The position numbers and the translations under genes are program-made. This document shows positions 25,500 through 37,959 of a DNA stretch of 64,000 bases, one piece after another (position 1 is the first letter of the stretch; each line of letters begins with the position of its first letter). The stretch comes from Chrysomallon squamiferum (lineage: Eukaryota > Mollusca > Gastropoda > Neomphalida > Peltospiridae). Below the pieces are notes generated by a model that made no database searches, was not told where the DNA came from, and saw only the letters and a program-made list of their open reading frames with translations. Location: positions 108,069 to 172,068 of the forward strand of contig CM022677.1 in NCBI GenBank assembly GCA_012295275.1, in the 5' to 3' direction.

Positions 25500-25854
25500 A
25501 CTCTTACTGTGCGTGGATATACTATTTATTATTATTATTAAATGAAAAGAAGAGAAAGTGGATATATGCTGGGTTCGGGTGGCAGTCTACACTTGCAGGT
25601 CTGACATGTACCTGTCAGTACCGCAGTTCTTACAATTAATACACTTCACAACACCCAAACACATGTAGACTAAAATAAATATCTTATTGCAGATCTTGTG
25701 GATCATGTTCCCGTGTAGTTGGGTTTATCTTGGCTCTACAGCAATGGCTGATGATAGTTTTATGGAAGTTTCCAGACAACTTTCTTCAGTGTTACTTCCA
25801 GAGTAGTGCAATGTGCAATGAAGATGCTAAAGAGTTCATATAAGATGTCAACCC

Positions 25855-25944
25855 AAAGCCAGACTGAAAGAAAAGACCAAGAGACTACACTGGACTGCAT
25901 ATAACATTTGTCAACCCAAAGCCAGACTGAAAGAAAAGACCAAT
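25855..25944. repeat. Two direct copies of a 28-bp segment
   Basis: CAACCCAAAGCCAGACTGAA followed by AGAAAAGACCAA occurs at about 25851 and again at about 25912, immediately before the 46-bp minisatellite. Confidence 0.85.
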
Positions 25945-25974
25945 GCAGAATGCACTCACAGACTGCAGGCATAG

Positions 25975-26369
25975 AACATTTATTTGTGTGCTTTTCACAA
26001 CAGACATTTTGTAGTATTAATGACAGTGTTTGTGCTTTTCACAACAGACATTTTGTAGTGTTAATGACAGTGTTTGTGTGCTTTTCACAACAGACATTTT
26101 GTAGTATTAATGACAGTGTTTGTGTGCTTTTCACAACAGACATTTTGTAGTATTAATGACAGTGTTTGTGTGCTTTTCACAACAGACATTTTGTAGTATT
26201 AATGACAGTGCATAGTACATTTTTTGTGTGCTTTTCACAACAGACATTTTGTAGTATTAATGACAGTGTTTGTGTGCTTTTCACAACAGACATTTTGTAG
26301 TGTTAATGACAGTGTTTGTGTGCTTTTCACAACAGACATTTTGTAGTATTAATGACAGTGTTTGTGTGT
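25975..26369 (+). repeat. 46-bp minisatellite, eight copies
   Basis: Unit GTGTGCTTTTCACAACAGACATTTTGTAGTRTTAATGACAGTGTTT (written here only as its landmarks CTTTTCACAACAGACATTTT and TAATGACAGTG). CTTTTCACAAC starts at about 25991, 26035, 26081, 26127, 26173, 26231, 26277 and 26323. Most steps are 46 bp; one is 58 because of an inserted CATAGTACATTT segment. No spacers, so it is not a CRISPR array. Confidence 0.95.
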
Positions 26370-26737
26370 AACTAAAAAAATCTACTTTGTTGTCTTGTGA
26401 TGAGTTCTGTAAACCAGCAAGAAAGAAAAAAAAAAAACAGATACAAATAAACACATAAACCAAATGGAACAAACATCAAAATGATATGGCAAACTGATGA
26501 AATTGTATACAAATATAGTAAAACAATAAAAGTTAAATTCAAACAATTCATTATTACAATACAATTTACACTGTGTATAACAAGTTCACAGCAGTAAAAT
26601 ATCAGTTGAGATATAATTTATCATAATATGGTATGTCATATCATTTTGAAATTTTATCATTTACTAAAAATATTTTGTTGTGTTTTACTCATTTCAATTT
26701 TTATAATGATTATCACAAGTAAACTGTCTTTTTACAG

Positions 26738-26870
26738 GAAAGTCAAAGTTAAAAGTGAAGATCTTGATACTCTCAAAAGTCTACGTGGATCTCCCATTAG
26801 CTAACTGACAAAACATCTGTGATAAGACAGTGTTGGGAATGTTCCATCAGGCAGTGGACTTTGAACACAT
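26738..26870 (+). other. Exon-like block with stops, unassigned
   Basis: Bounded by TTTTTACAG and CAT/GTAAGT. One frame reads KVKVKSEDLDTLKSLRGSPI-S-stop, LTKHL-stop, DKTVLGMFHQAVDFEH. Two in-frame stops. Lies about 300 bp upstream of duplicated copy C. Family not recognised. Confidence 0.35.
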
Positions 26871-28959
26871 GTAAGTCTTTCAAGTTGTAGTAAATTTACT
26901 TTATTTTAATACATGGTGACATAAAATGTGTTAAAATGAACACACATGCCATGTTTGATCAACAGAAGATATCACACACAAATAATATTTACCACTTGAT
27001 ATTTTAAATACTTTTTATGAATCTGATAACTCTTTCTACATGTACACTATGTCTTCTCACTCATTTCCGATCCTCATCTTGCAAATGATGGAATATTTAA
27101 TCTAAATTCTGTTCCTTCAACTTCCTTTTTAATGTCAAAAGCTTTATCACCCAACAGACCAAAACCTTTATTTAGATAACCATATTCTGATTTAATATTG
27201 CATGGATTATGTTAAGTTGTCATATACTGTTACTTTACTTCCCAGTTTAAAATGAATACAAAGCAAATATGATAAAAATGTTCTGTCATAGACACAGCTT
27301 ACAAACGACATGTAAGTAAATATAAACAAACCTCAGTCAGTCACATTCATTCATGTAGAGAGGTTTTACTACATTATAAATTGTTTATAAATGTATATGT
27401 GATACAAATAAAAGTATATATAAAATGGTCAATTTTTTCCATATTTTAATATTTTCTTTCCTAGTATTTGTAACTGACAAAAGTGATAGTATTTATATGC
27501 ATCCTGTAACAATGGGTCAGTATTACTGAAGACCAAATTTACCATATTCCACTTTATATTTATGTGAATTTTCAAATGCTAGTATTGTTTTAGGATATTT
27601 CTTGTTGATTTCTATAATCCCAGGATTAGAAAAATGGAATCATGCCATATCAGGGAATCTGCTAGATGTTAATGTGTTTCTATGAGAGACAACAGAAGCC
27701 CTGTCACAAAACAACTGAACTTAAGAAGAAACTGCAAAAGTGAAGTTAATTGCTTTTGTTTAAATATTACTTTCCACACTTTTGTACTTAGAACTGAAGA
27801 ATTTCTTAAATGATCTATTGATCAACTATTTTATCTACAGCACCATCCCTATCAAGTGGGATATTTTTGGAGAGTAAAAATACCTAAAATGTCATTGATG
27901 TTACTGTCTGTGTTCAAGTATGTATTAATGAGTGTAAAAATATTACAAAAATGTTTATCTGATGTTCTGTATTACTTTATTTATATGTTGTTTTCTCACT
28001 TTCAGTTCAAAAAATATTTGATAATACTCATGAGATTTTTTTTCTCATTCTTTTAACTTGTCACACAGTTTTGTGTCGCTGGTGTAGATGGCAGCAAAGA
28101 AGTAGTAAATGTACAACAATGATTCCGTTTTTCTAAAATATATCAGTAAAATGAACTGATGGTTTATTCAGTCCCATTAGTCACCATAAACTTTGATCAA
28201 TTTGTCCTGTTTGGAGATGTCAGTCTTACAATAGTTTTCATATTTAATCTTTCTGTGTCACTGTGTCTGTTATTAAATTTCTTTGATTTGAAACCTTGTC
28301 TTGTTTCCTTCTTCCTCAGTCATGATTATTATTTTATTCCTTACCCTCCTGTACGCTGTTTACCTCCAGTACATGGTATTATTGCAATACATTAATTGAG
28401 CTTCAATAAATATCAAAAACAAATTTGAAACATTCGTTTTAAAAAAATTATTAAATTATCTTTGCAGTAATTTAAAACATTAGCTTTTATTTTATTTACT
28501 TAAATATTTATTTTCTTATTTATTATATTGAATATTTTAATTTACACTTACTTTTTATTACATTTATAAGAAAAGTGAAAGTTAAATACTTAATCTTATG
28601 TTTGTGTGTGCTCTTGTTTTATAATTAAATCTATATTATTTTTGGATTTTCTTTATTGTATGTTCAGTGATAATTAATACCCTTCCTTGAAATTAAAATT
28701 GTGCGGTAAATTGTAGATATATAAACATTTTCTAGCTTAAGTTAGCATCATAACGTTACAAAGTGAATAAAAAGACAACACAACCTAGAAACCTTTCCAA
28801 TTTAATAAAATACTTTAATCCAAGAATATAAATAATTTCATGTTAGGGAAACAAATCCATTTGCCGGTAAAAATATTTCCATGTTATTACTGAATTTGTT
28901 AATATACTTAATATTTTAATTTCCTTTTTCATCTGTTGGAACTGAGAAGTTAGGCAAAT

Positions 28960-29052
28960 GAAATTCTTGATTATATGGACATCCCTGGAAACCCTCTTCG
29001 TCTTTTCAACTATGTCACAGAAAGATCTCTAACCTCATTAATGGAAATGTTG
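28960..29052 (+). other. Exon-like block, copy C counterpart
   Basis: Same reading as the block at 13217-13328: NEILDYMDIPGNPLRLFNYV then TERSLTSLME. The donor-like GTGAGT of copy B is altered here (ATGTTGG). Not recognised. Confidence 0.35.
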
Positions 29053-29733
29053 GTTTCCTAGAAATGTTGTGATGGTGTTTCTAATTCTGCGGCAAAGTTA
29101 GTTGTGGCAGTTCCCTGTATTACCTCTCTTTGAGGGAATGATATTTCATTTAATTAGAACTCAAAGTTTTAATGTTTTAACTAAACTCTTTTTTATTCAA
29201 ATTCAGCATACTGTAATTTTACAACAATGTAAATAAAATGATATAAAAGCTTATGATTTTAAATGATGACTAGAAACTTATATTACAAAATTACTGAATA
29301 CTTTTGTTGTTTTAATAACCATACAAATGCAAGCTGGCCTTCAGTGAATGAACTGTTTTATATTGTTAAACAAAGAAACATTTATTTAAGTATTTTGTTA
29401 ACTTGTTGTGGTAATTGATGCAGTATTTCTCTCCAGAAGCAAAATCAAAGAACCTATCATATATTAATATTGTTATTAGCATAATATTTTTTGTTTCTAC
29501 TATTATTGCTCTTTTTTCTTCTTTATTTATTTATTGTTGTTTTTTGTTTCCTTTTATTTTCTCTTTCTTTATGAAATTAATAAATTGTAGATTATAAATA
29601 TCTTGTACAGGTAGCAGTTCTATAACTCACAGGTACAGTCTGCATGGTGACTAGTACTCTCAGGTGAATTAAGTAAAAAGGGAAACACTGGTTTTACACT
29701 CTTCATGCAGAATTCCAGGACATCGTGTACCCT

Positions 29734-30000
29734 CTTGTTTATATGTTCATTCCAAACAAGACTCAAGCTACGTGTGTATCAGTTTTTCAACTCTTGAAGA
29801 TTCAAGCAGAAAAAAACTTCAATTTGAAGCCACAGATTATCTAGACCAACTTTGAGAAAGCTGCCTCCAGTGCAGCAGTGAAAGAGTTCAAAAGATGTTT
29901 TTTCAGCAGTGCCCAAGCTCTGTGGAGGAGGATTCAGCATATTGGTCATACAAAGAAGATTTTGGTAACGGTAGTGAAACATTTTGAAGCCGCTAGGTAA
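29734..30000 (+). pseudogene. MULE-type transposase relic, copy C (best preserved)
   Basis: A single frame of 89 codons with only one internal stop reads LVYMFIPNKTQATCVSVFQ, LLKIQAEKNFNLKPQII-stop, TNFEKAASSAAVKEFKRCFF, SSAQALWRRIQHIGHTKK, ending at TAA. It follows the MULE transposase domain pattern (Y-x-x-x-P-x-K-T-x-A-T, a D-F-E-x-A block, then C-F-F-H-x-x-Q-A-L-W-R). The metal-binding Asp is Asn (NFEKA) and the CFFH His is Ser, so it is inactive. One base is needed upstream to connect GHRVP to LVY. The TAG after II is at the same codon in copy B, so it predates the duplication. No terminal inverted repeats or zinc-finger domain seen. Confidence 0.85.
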
Positions 30001-31434
30001 AGTTGTTATTGTTTAAGTAAAACAAAATGTGTGCATTGCTTCTTTACCAATTGTAATTTTCTTTGTTAATACTAACAGATTAGTCTTCAAGTTTGCTTTC
30101 ATTAATATATATTCTATAAAATGTTTAATGTCTTCAGTTATTTTACACCTAATATCAAACCAAATCTACAAATTAAAAATAAAAAAAATAAAATAAAATA
30201 ATTTTACATTTACTGTTTTATGTTTTATGTTTATTTAATTCTTCTTCTGAGGATTTAGATTTTATATTAAACTAAACTAATGTAGTATTAATTATATTAA
30301 TTCACAGAGCAGGAAAACTATATTCATACGAGTGAAAATACTGTTTATTAAAGTTTAATATCTTTTTATTTTATTTTATGTTATGATATATTTTTAAATT
30401 AATCAATATCATTTTTTCGTTTTTGTTGTAATGCTGGTTGATAATGGAGTTATTGGAACTGTGTTCAAGTCTGTTCTAGCGAATGTTGGTCTAAATTCCA
30501 ATCACAGACAGAACCCACCTTGAATCCATCCCCAGAGATGTTGCTGTGTCCTAGTGGGTTGCTTCCAGCATATTCAAGTCCACAAACAGATTTCAGCAGC
30601 TGCAGTTGTCAGTGGTAATATTTTTACTCACAGTTTTAATATGTTAATAATACTCAACACAACTGAGAGGTATGGTGCTCATTTTTTTTTTTTTTTTTTT
30701 TATTAGATTATCAGTATACATGATAACACACACCTCAGAGTTTCCTCATGAATTTATTTTTTATATACATTTTCTACATATTTATTTATATAGTTTGTTG
30801 GCTTTTGTATTTTTAAATTATTTTTATTTATTTTATTTTATATATATATTTCATTTATTATTTTTGTTGTTGTTGATATACTTATTAATATTTGTTTAAA
30901 TTAAATGAAATTTATTTGAAATAAATATTTAAAAGGTTATTTTTATTTTCAATGTTATTACTGAAGTTTGACTGCACTGAATCAGTGTCGGAGAAAAAAG
31001 TTCATGTTTTCTCTGATCACATGAAAACAAGTTTACTTTCTCAGCTGTTTTCATTAATACAACAGAATTAATTGACCATTCATTACTTGTGAGTTTTTCA
31101 AGCACTGAGTGTGAAAAGATGAACATGATATGAACATAAATTCAGGTGAGACATTCAGATTAAAAGACAGTTGTATTAGCTTTCTTAAAATTGTTTATTT
31201 CATATATATATATATTTTTTGCTTTAACTATAGATATATAAATAAATAGATATGCAGATAGTTATTTTTTATTATCATTTTCAGATATGATTTGTTTGCT
31301 GTTTAGTCATAATTAATTTTTATATTATATTAGTATTATTATTTTTATTTTTTATTTAAAAAAAGGTTTTTGTCTTATTTTATTTTTTATAAATTCCTTC
31401 AGGATCATTAACATAAATAATTTGTGTTTTTCAG

Positions 31435-31550
31435 AATCCAGTGTCAGATCAGCCCAGGAGACAGTCTACTACTCTGAGCTGACAACAAAAACAGAGGAAG
31501 AATTTTCTCTGAAACATCCAGTCAGATGTAAGAAGTCAGCCATTGATTAG
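31435..31550 (+). other. Exon-like block unique to copy C, unassigned
   Basis: After TTTTTCAG the frame SSVRSAQETVYYSELTTKTE, EEFSLKHPVRCKKSAID-stop is open for 38 codons; a GTGAGT donor-like site follows the TAG. Charged and Ser/Thr-rich, no motif I recognise. It lies in the 1.25-kb segment absent from copy B. Confidence 0.35.
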
Positions 31551-31574
31551 AAAGTGAGTGAATTTGTTACACAG

Positions 31575-32195
31575 AGCTTACATTTAGATTTAGTAACTGA
31601 AATACACACATACAGTCATGTTAACATTTAGATTTAGTAACTGAAATACACACATACAGTCATGTTAACATTTAGATTTAGTAACTGAAATACACACATA
31701 CAGTCATGTTAACATTTAGATTTAGTAACTGAAATACACACATACAGTATGTTAACATTTAGGTTTAGTAACTGAAATACACACATACAGTCATGTTAAC
31801 ATTTAGATTTAGTAACTGAAATACACACATACAGTCCTGTTAACATTTAGATTTAGTAACTGAAATACACACATACAGTATGTTAACATTTAGGTTTAGT
31901 AACTGAAATACACACATACAGTCATGTTAACATTTAGATTTAGTAACTGAAATACACACATACAGTATGTTAACATTTAGGTTTAGTAACTGAAATACAC
32001 ACATACAGTCATGTTAACATTTAGATTTAGTAACTGAAATACACACATACAGTATGTTAACATTTAGGTTTAGTAACTGAAATACACACATACAGTCATG
32101 TTAACATTTAGATTTAGTAACTGAAATACACACATACAGTATGTTAACATTTAGGTTTAGTAACTGAAATACACACATACAGTAATGTTAACATA
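31575..32195 (+). repeat. 43/44-bp minisatellite with dimeric higher-order arrangement, 14 copies
   Basis: Unit landmarks: GTTAACATTTAG, TTTAGTAACTGAAATACACA, CATACAGT. Two variants exist: one with ATTTAGATTT and one with ATTTAGGTTT, and the junctions read CAGTCATG or CAGTATG. From about 31840 onward the two variants alternate strictly, giving a dimer of about 87 bp repeated four times. The first copies are mostly of one type. Confidence 0.93.
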
Positions 32196-34172
32196 TTAAA
32201 TGTTGCCTTAGTACATTAATATCAAAAATGTGAATGCTACACAGTAAAATTATTTGATCCATACTTCAAACTTGTGTTAAAGTCAGATGTCCTCTGTCAA
32301 TACTTTAGCTAACATTTAAACAATTATTTGCTTTTGTTTCCAGTGAATGAAAGGATTATTAATGATACATTTTTAATTATTTTATTTCTTTACAGAGATG
32401 CTGACCAGAAAAATGTCAAATAATTCAGTCACAATCCATTTGAATCATACCTAACCTTTATTTTACATGTAAAATTGTATGATCCACATTAATATTGTTC
32501 GTACAACTCTGAATATTATTTTATTTTAATCATAAGTTTTACTCTTTTTTAATTTTCTTCAGGTTCTTTTATCATGAGCTTGGTTTGAGAATGAAAGAAA
32601 ACACGTGAGAAGTGATATCCTCTGATTCTAAATCACTTGTCAAATTTGCCTCCAAGTTCTTCAGGTTTTCTGATCACCCTAAACTAAGAAAATGAAACAT
32701 CTCAACAAAAAATATGAAGAACTGAATTCTTGGATAAAATTGAAAGCTTTTAGCAAGTTTCACACCAAAATAACATATTAAAAACATTACTTGTGTGAAT
32801 CATGGACAGTTCTTATTGAAGAATCTATAACATTGTGATATTGAATGTAGACTCAAAGTCACCCTGTTGTTTATGACAGATATAATAAGATGTAGAAGTA
32901 CACAGAATGTTTGTACCAGACACAGCACCAAGTAAAGTCAAGTCTGTGAAAAAAGAAAATATTCTTAAAAAAATGGTTAAATCTAGAAATCTTTAACTGC
33001 TGCAAATCTTATGGTTCAAGGGAGATAATGTTATTTATTTATTTGATTTATTTATTTTTATTTTAAAAAATAATTAACTTAATCACGTAATCCAAATATA
33101 AAATAACAAAGAATATGAAGATTTTTGTTAAAGATTAAAATGAAAAAAAAAAGTATGTTAATAAAACATAAAGTGGAAGATGATATGTTGTTTGTAAGTT
33201 ATATTATTAAGACATTTTCTTAATGAATAATTTGCAGATCACATTATCTGTTAAGTTGTTTCTTAATATTTAAATTGTTTTGTAACCAAATGTCTTCATA
33301 TTGTTATTTTATTTTGTTAATATACTTTTATTAACAAAACAGAACTCTTGGTATGTTTGTGTTTTATAGCACTCTCAGCTCTGCAAAGGCTTATGAAACA
33401 TTTTATACCATTTTATTTTTATCTCCAAATTTCTAATTAAAATTGCGTTTCCTGTTGTTTACTACACATTTTTAGCTAGCATTTTCATCAGCTTGGGAAA
33501 CAATTTCATAAGAGTGAAGAATATTTTTATAAGAAATAAATGCAAATGTGGAGATAATGATACAAATAATAGTTACACCGACAGATAGATATAAGTATGT
33601 TTTAATATTATGACTGAGTTAAGGAAACAAGTCTGGGGTGATTTCAATATTCTATACCTGGTTTATGTTTATCAAAGATCTTTGTTTATGGATTTCTCTG
33701 CAAATGAACATATATATTAATATTAATTTGCTATTTTGAAAACGAATGTAAATCATTTTGATACTTTTATAACATTTAAATAGTTTATTCATATGTGTCT
33801 TTCAGTTTATTTATATCTCTGTTTGTTTGTCTGTCTGTCTGTCTGTCGGAGTATTGTTATGTTAAATACTAAGTTACATGTTGTGTATGTTAAAGTCATG
33901 GCTCATAAAACCATAATTATATGGTTTATTTATTTATATATGCGTACATTGTTTATCCAAAATATCTTCTTACTGCGTCGGATGTATTTGAGTTGCTTAG
34001 TGCTAGCAACGCGATAACATTCATGGGATGGGAACTGAGCAACAGCAACTTGACTGTCTTTAGGATTAAAATAACCTGAAAATATGCGATGACGAATTCT
34101 TAAAGTTAGTTTGTAAATTTCAGAATTAAGATATTTAGCTAAAGCGAGTTTTGTGTGTAACAAAGTTTTAAA

Positions 34173-34385
34173 ATGTGTCAGGCTGGGCTGGCTTCTCTCG
34201 CTCTTTTCACTGACGTCTGCGGGAATCTAATATATGACGTCAGCAAGGAAAACTCGAGTCTGATGAACAGCAAGCGAGAAACTGGTTTTTTGCACGGCCC
34301 AGTGATTCCTTTTGATAAACAGGGAGGTAACTGTAGAGGACCTTTAAACTTTGACCTTGCTTTGAAAAATGCGATAAGCGTTTGA
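34173..34385 (+). other. GC-richer patch with CRE-like sites; ORF doubtful
   Basis: This patch is distinctly less AT-rich and contains TGACGTCA (34235-34242), a perfect cAMP-response-element palindrome, and a second TGACGTC at 34211. A 70-codon plus-strand frame (MCQAGLASLALFTDVCGNLI...) runs through it without a recognisable motif. A promoter or CpG-type region is as likely as coding sequence; I see no gene starting from it. Confidence 0.3.
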
Positions 34386-34449
34386 CAGCGGGGTGTGGTA
34401 AAATACTGTTGTCACTTTTGCAGTGTAATCTGTGTCACCATCAGCGTAT

Positions 34450-36260
34450 TTATTATATATATAAGAAAACTTTTAAAAAATTGTTTTTGTGTATATTTAC
34501 AAAATATGTTTCAAAATTAATAAAGTTAAGTTGTTAATTGATTATTTATCTAGAGGATAAGTTTAGTGTTATACCAACACGATAATTAGTTGAATTTACT
34601 GGTCCCTGTGATACTGTTTTAATCATAAAATTAATATAAAACAAAACACGTGATTTTCACAGGACGACTAAATTGTAAGGTATACATTTTGTTTTCTTTT
34701 ATTATCATTTTTTAAACTTGATTTTTAATTTATACTAAATGAGGCGATTAAACCAAGTCCTTCCCCTATACCCACTATAAATTTCGATACCCAGCATTTC
34801 TGTATTAACTTAAACAAGATATATTTCTGAAGACGAAGTATTTTATCTGTGTCAATCGCGTGGTCTTTCTGAATCACGCGATCAGCTGACTGTTGTCGTT
34901 CTGCCAGGAGAGGAAAATGTTTCTTTTCAGTATCAAGTGCGGACCTGAGTTAAATTAACTTTGTGAAACTCATGACTGCGCATATTGAAAACTTGACTAA
35001 ACAAGATGAAGCGTTCCGCCTCGCCAAACAAACATAATGTAAACTGTTAAACTAAATACAGGGTATGAACATTTGCGTATCAGTGTGTAAACGTGACCAG
35101 ATTCCAACCTCTTTTTATGTGTAATAGTGTTGTTCTTTTCTTTTTCTTCTTTTTCTTCTTTTCCTTTCTATTACCTTAACAAGGTCCAATATCATCGAGT
35201 TAGTCATTCAATTTCAGACAGCGTTTATTGTTTCCACAACAACAACAGTGTGTGTGAGTTGGGTGTGTCTCTCTGTGTGTGTAATAAAAAAAATAATAAT
35301 ACATTTATTAATTAATAAATAATATTAAGAGTATACCTCACAGAAAATAATAGTTTTTATTCATTGAGATTTGTCACACACACATGTAAACAAAAACTGT
35401 TTTTTTTTTTTTTGTTCCTTTGTTTCTTTTCTTTGATGAAAAGGGTCTTTGTATTTCTTATTATTTCTCTCTTAGTCTTTACATGGACTTTACATGTAAA
35501 TATTTTATTTTTTATATTATCATTTCATAAATTACATTCACAAATGTTAATATTTCTACCTACTGTCGACTGTTAGATTTAAAAAAAAAAAAAAAAGATT
35601 AAATTCATATCATAATATGTTAGATGGGGAAATTAGTTTAACACTTCCATACAATATGAAGAAACGTGACAGTGTAGGTGTAGCTTTTGTGCTGTATTTG
35701 TTTAATTGTAATGCACTTTATTTCTTTATCTTAAAAACGATCATCTCTTCATCACCCTTGTACGTGACAAACCGCATAGTAAGTTTCGCTTCAGTAAACA
35801 AATAAAATGTTATTTGAAAACAAAAATTCAAATTAGTTGATGCGGTGAATGGAGACGGGATAAATGGAGAAAAAAAAAGCTGTATAAATGAAAAAAAAAA
35901 AAAAAAAGAAGAAAGAAAAAGAAAGAAAGCATTCCTTTGTTCGTCAGTTAAAATAAAATCTTATCTTTGTTTCCTTACAGTCGCCAAATTCAACATTTTT
36001 GTCTTTCATTTTTTTAGAGGATAACCGAAGAAACGTGGTAGATTTCAGTTTGTCTCTTCAACCTTTTCCTTCGTGGGGAAAAAATGTGTGCGTATGTATC
36101 TTTCCCAGGAAACTAAAGTTCGAAATGACAAATATATATATATATATATACATCTAGAAAAGAAAGCATAATATTTTTGTCAAAAAAAAAAAAAAAAAAA
36201 ATGAAAGTAGCGACAACATGTTAAAATAAGTTAAGGTATTTTTGTAAGCTATTAAATAAG
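34450..36260. other. No recognised gene before assembly gap
   Basis: Contains CT/TTC-rich runs near 35135-35170, poly-T at 35399-35413, poly-A at 35581-35596 and 35890-35905, and (TA)n at 36131-36150. Nothing else I can support. Confidence 0.6.
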
Positions 36261-36460
36261 NNNNNNNNNNNNNNNNNNNNNNNNNNNNNNNNNNNNNNNN
36301 NNNNNNNNNNNNNNNNNNNNNNNNNNNNNNNNNNNNNNNNNNNNNNNNNNNNNNNNNNNNNNNNNNNNNNNNNNNNNNNNNNNNNNNNNNNNNNNNNNNN
36401 NNNNNNNNNNNNNNNNNNNNNNNNNNNNNNNNNNNNNNNNNNNNNNNNNNNNNNNNNNNN
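36261..36460. other. Assembly gap, 200 N
   Basis: Exactly 200 N, a fixed-size placeholder, so the true distance is unknown. Confidence 1.
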
Positions 36461-36551
36461 TAGGCGACTGGGATGTAAAAACATTATTTATTTCACATAA
36501 AAGATCTATTTATAAACATTAATGTTATAGTGAACATTTCCAACCCGTATG

Positions 36552-36800
36552 TTAAAGGTTTATCGGTTGGTTAAGGGAACAAGTTATCATAGGAGATAAC
36601 GCTGTAACAAAGTGTTTGCTATTGCTTTTCCTTTTCAATTGCACCTTTAATTGGCTAAATTGAAGCCAAGCAACAAATCTAGCGAACTTTTAGAGATTTA
36701 CGTTAAAGAATTATCAGTTGGTTAACGGAACAAGTTATCATGGGAGATAACTCTATAACCTTGTATTTGCTGTTGTTCTTCCTTTTCAATTCGGGTAGGA
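36552..36800 (+). repeat. Two direct copies of a 95-bp segment, 150 bp apart
   Basis: GTTGGTTAAGGGAACAAG / TTATCATAGGAGATAAC at about 36563 matches GTTGGTTAACGGAACAAG / TTATCATGGGAGATAAC at about 36717; both are followed by a TTTGCTRTTGYTYTTCCTTT run. Contains the GGGAGATAA motif. Confidence 0.85.
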
Positions 36801-37215
36801 ATAAAAAAAACATTAATTAAATTAAAAATTAAAATAAAAAATAAAAAAAATAAATAAATAATTAAAAATACTAAAAAGAAAAATTGAACGCCTTCCTTGT
36901 ATTTACTGACATAACGTGTATAATCATCAGCTTGAAAGACATTTGTCTCAAGTTGAAAATGTCAGTAATAGATATTCATAAGAAGAAAAAACGTAAGTTC
37001 TTCTGAAGTGATATTATTTATTCATGTTAGAGACTTAAGAATTAAATTCGGAAATCAGAAAAATTTCAATGTTAAATGAAAATTGTAATATATTTTATCT
37101 GGATAAACACTCATTAAAATGATTCTTATAATACTGATACAGCAGTAAGTTACTTGCAATAACTGTCCTAATCTAGGTGAAATTTATTTTTTAAAATTTA
37201 TATATATATTTTTTG

Positions 37216-37251
<36 letters not shown>

Positions 37252-37385
37252 TTATATATATTTTTATATATATTGATATTTAAGCAGCAGGTAATTTGTA
37301 ATTTCTCCTTCATTTTTATAGAGTACATTTGAATGTGTGTATGGGGGAGTATGGGTGTCTGCTTATATCTTTTATTGTTTTTTTA

Positions 37386-37518
37386 CGGCATTAGTCAGAA
37401 TAAACTCACAGCTTTATTGAAGCACTGCAGACTGAATGGTAACTCCAAGAGAGAAAAGAAATCTGGCAGAAGAAAATTAATTTACACACTTTTACCTGTG
37501 AAGACAGAGAAAGGATAA
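37386..37518 (+). other. Exon-like block, Lys/Arg-rich, unassigned
   Basis: After ATTAGTCAG the frame NKLTALLKHCRLNGNSKREK then KSGRRKLIYTLLPVKTEKG-stop is open. LTALLKHCRLNGNSKRE has a weak resemblance to a SAP-type DNA-binding helix pair, which is only a suggestion. A second exon-like block follows at 37656. Confidence 0.3.
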
Positions 37519-37655
37519 TTAAATTTCTGCAGCATTTTCCTCAAGATTTTGACTAATTTTGTCTGAGTCAGTCACAGGATTCAAAGGGAGTAATTTGAAA
37601 ATACTGTCTGCATGTGAGACTAAATCTTCACTAAATCTTTATTGTCCCAAAACAG

Positions 37656-37787
37656 ATCTCTGCTCGCACTGCTAACAATGAGAAGATAGAGCAAACTGCC
37701 AGTCTTCCAGCAGAAGAGAAAATGAGAATGTTTGGAGAGCATCTACACATTGTGGAAGCAGAAGGAAAAGTTATAACACATTGGTAG
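37656..37787 (+). other. Exon-like block, unassigned
   Basis: TTGTCCCAAAACAG is followed by 43 open codons (ISARTANNEKIEQTASLPAE, EKMRMFGEHLHIVEAEGKVI, THW) and TAG. Composition is coding-like against AT-rich flanks. Could be the last exon of a small gene together with the block at 37386; I do not recognise the protein. Confidence 0.35.
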
Positions 37788-37959
37788 ACAAGTGTAAAAT
37801 TGTAATTTCTGAAGCTGGTATAACCTGCAGTTCAACTCATTTAGAACTTCTCATTGACTCAGTGCTGCAGTGTGTTTGCTGTTAGTGTTAAATCAGTGGT
37901 GAACTGGACACACTGGTAAAGGTGAATGTGACATCATTAAGACAAACAAGAATGGAAAG

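Larger units (their letters stand above)
27175..34080. repeat. Duplicated unit, copy C (6.9 kb)
   Basis: Direct-orientation counterpart of 11690-17330, from CCATATTCTGATTTAATATTGC to the GGGATGGGAACTGA block near 34023. It is longer than copy B mainly because 31140-32395 has no counterpart in B: in B the flanks GATGAACATGA (about 15790) and CCATTTGAATCATA (about 15887) are almost adjacent. The 3' kilobase (about 32570-33530) also matches copy A at 1045-2105. Confidence 0.9.

Noticed and set aside
25975-26369. CRISPR-like array
   Set aside because: Repeats are contiguous without unique spacers, and the genome is eukaryotic. The same holds for the arrays at 31575, 41160 and 56336.
33930-34163. 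77-codon minus-strand ORF at the end of duplicated copy C
   Set aside because: The related end of copy B (near 17280-17385) does not keep it, and composition is not coding-like.
36221-36484. Reading frames across the N gaps (also 57065-57370)
   Set aside because: They consist of unknown bases and carry no information.
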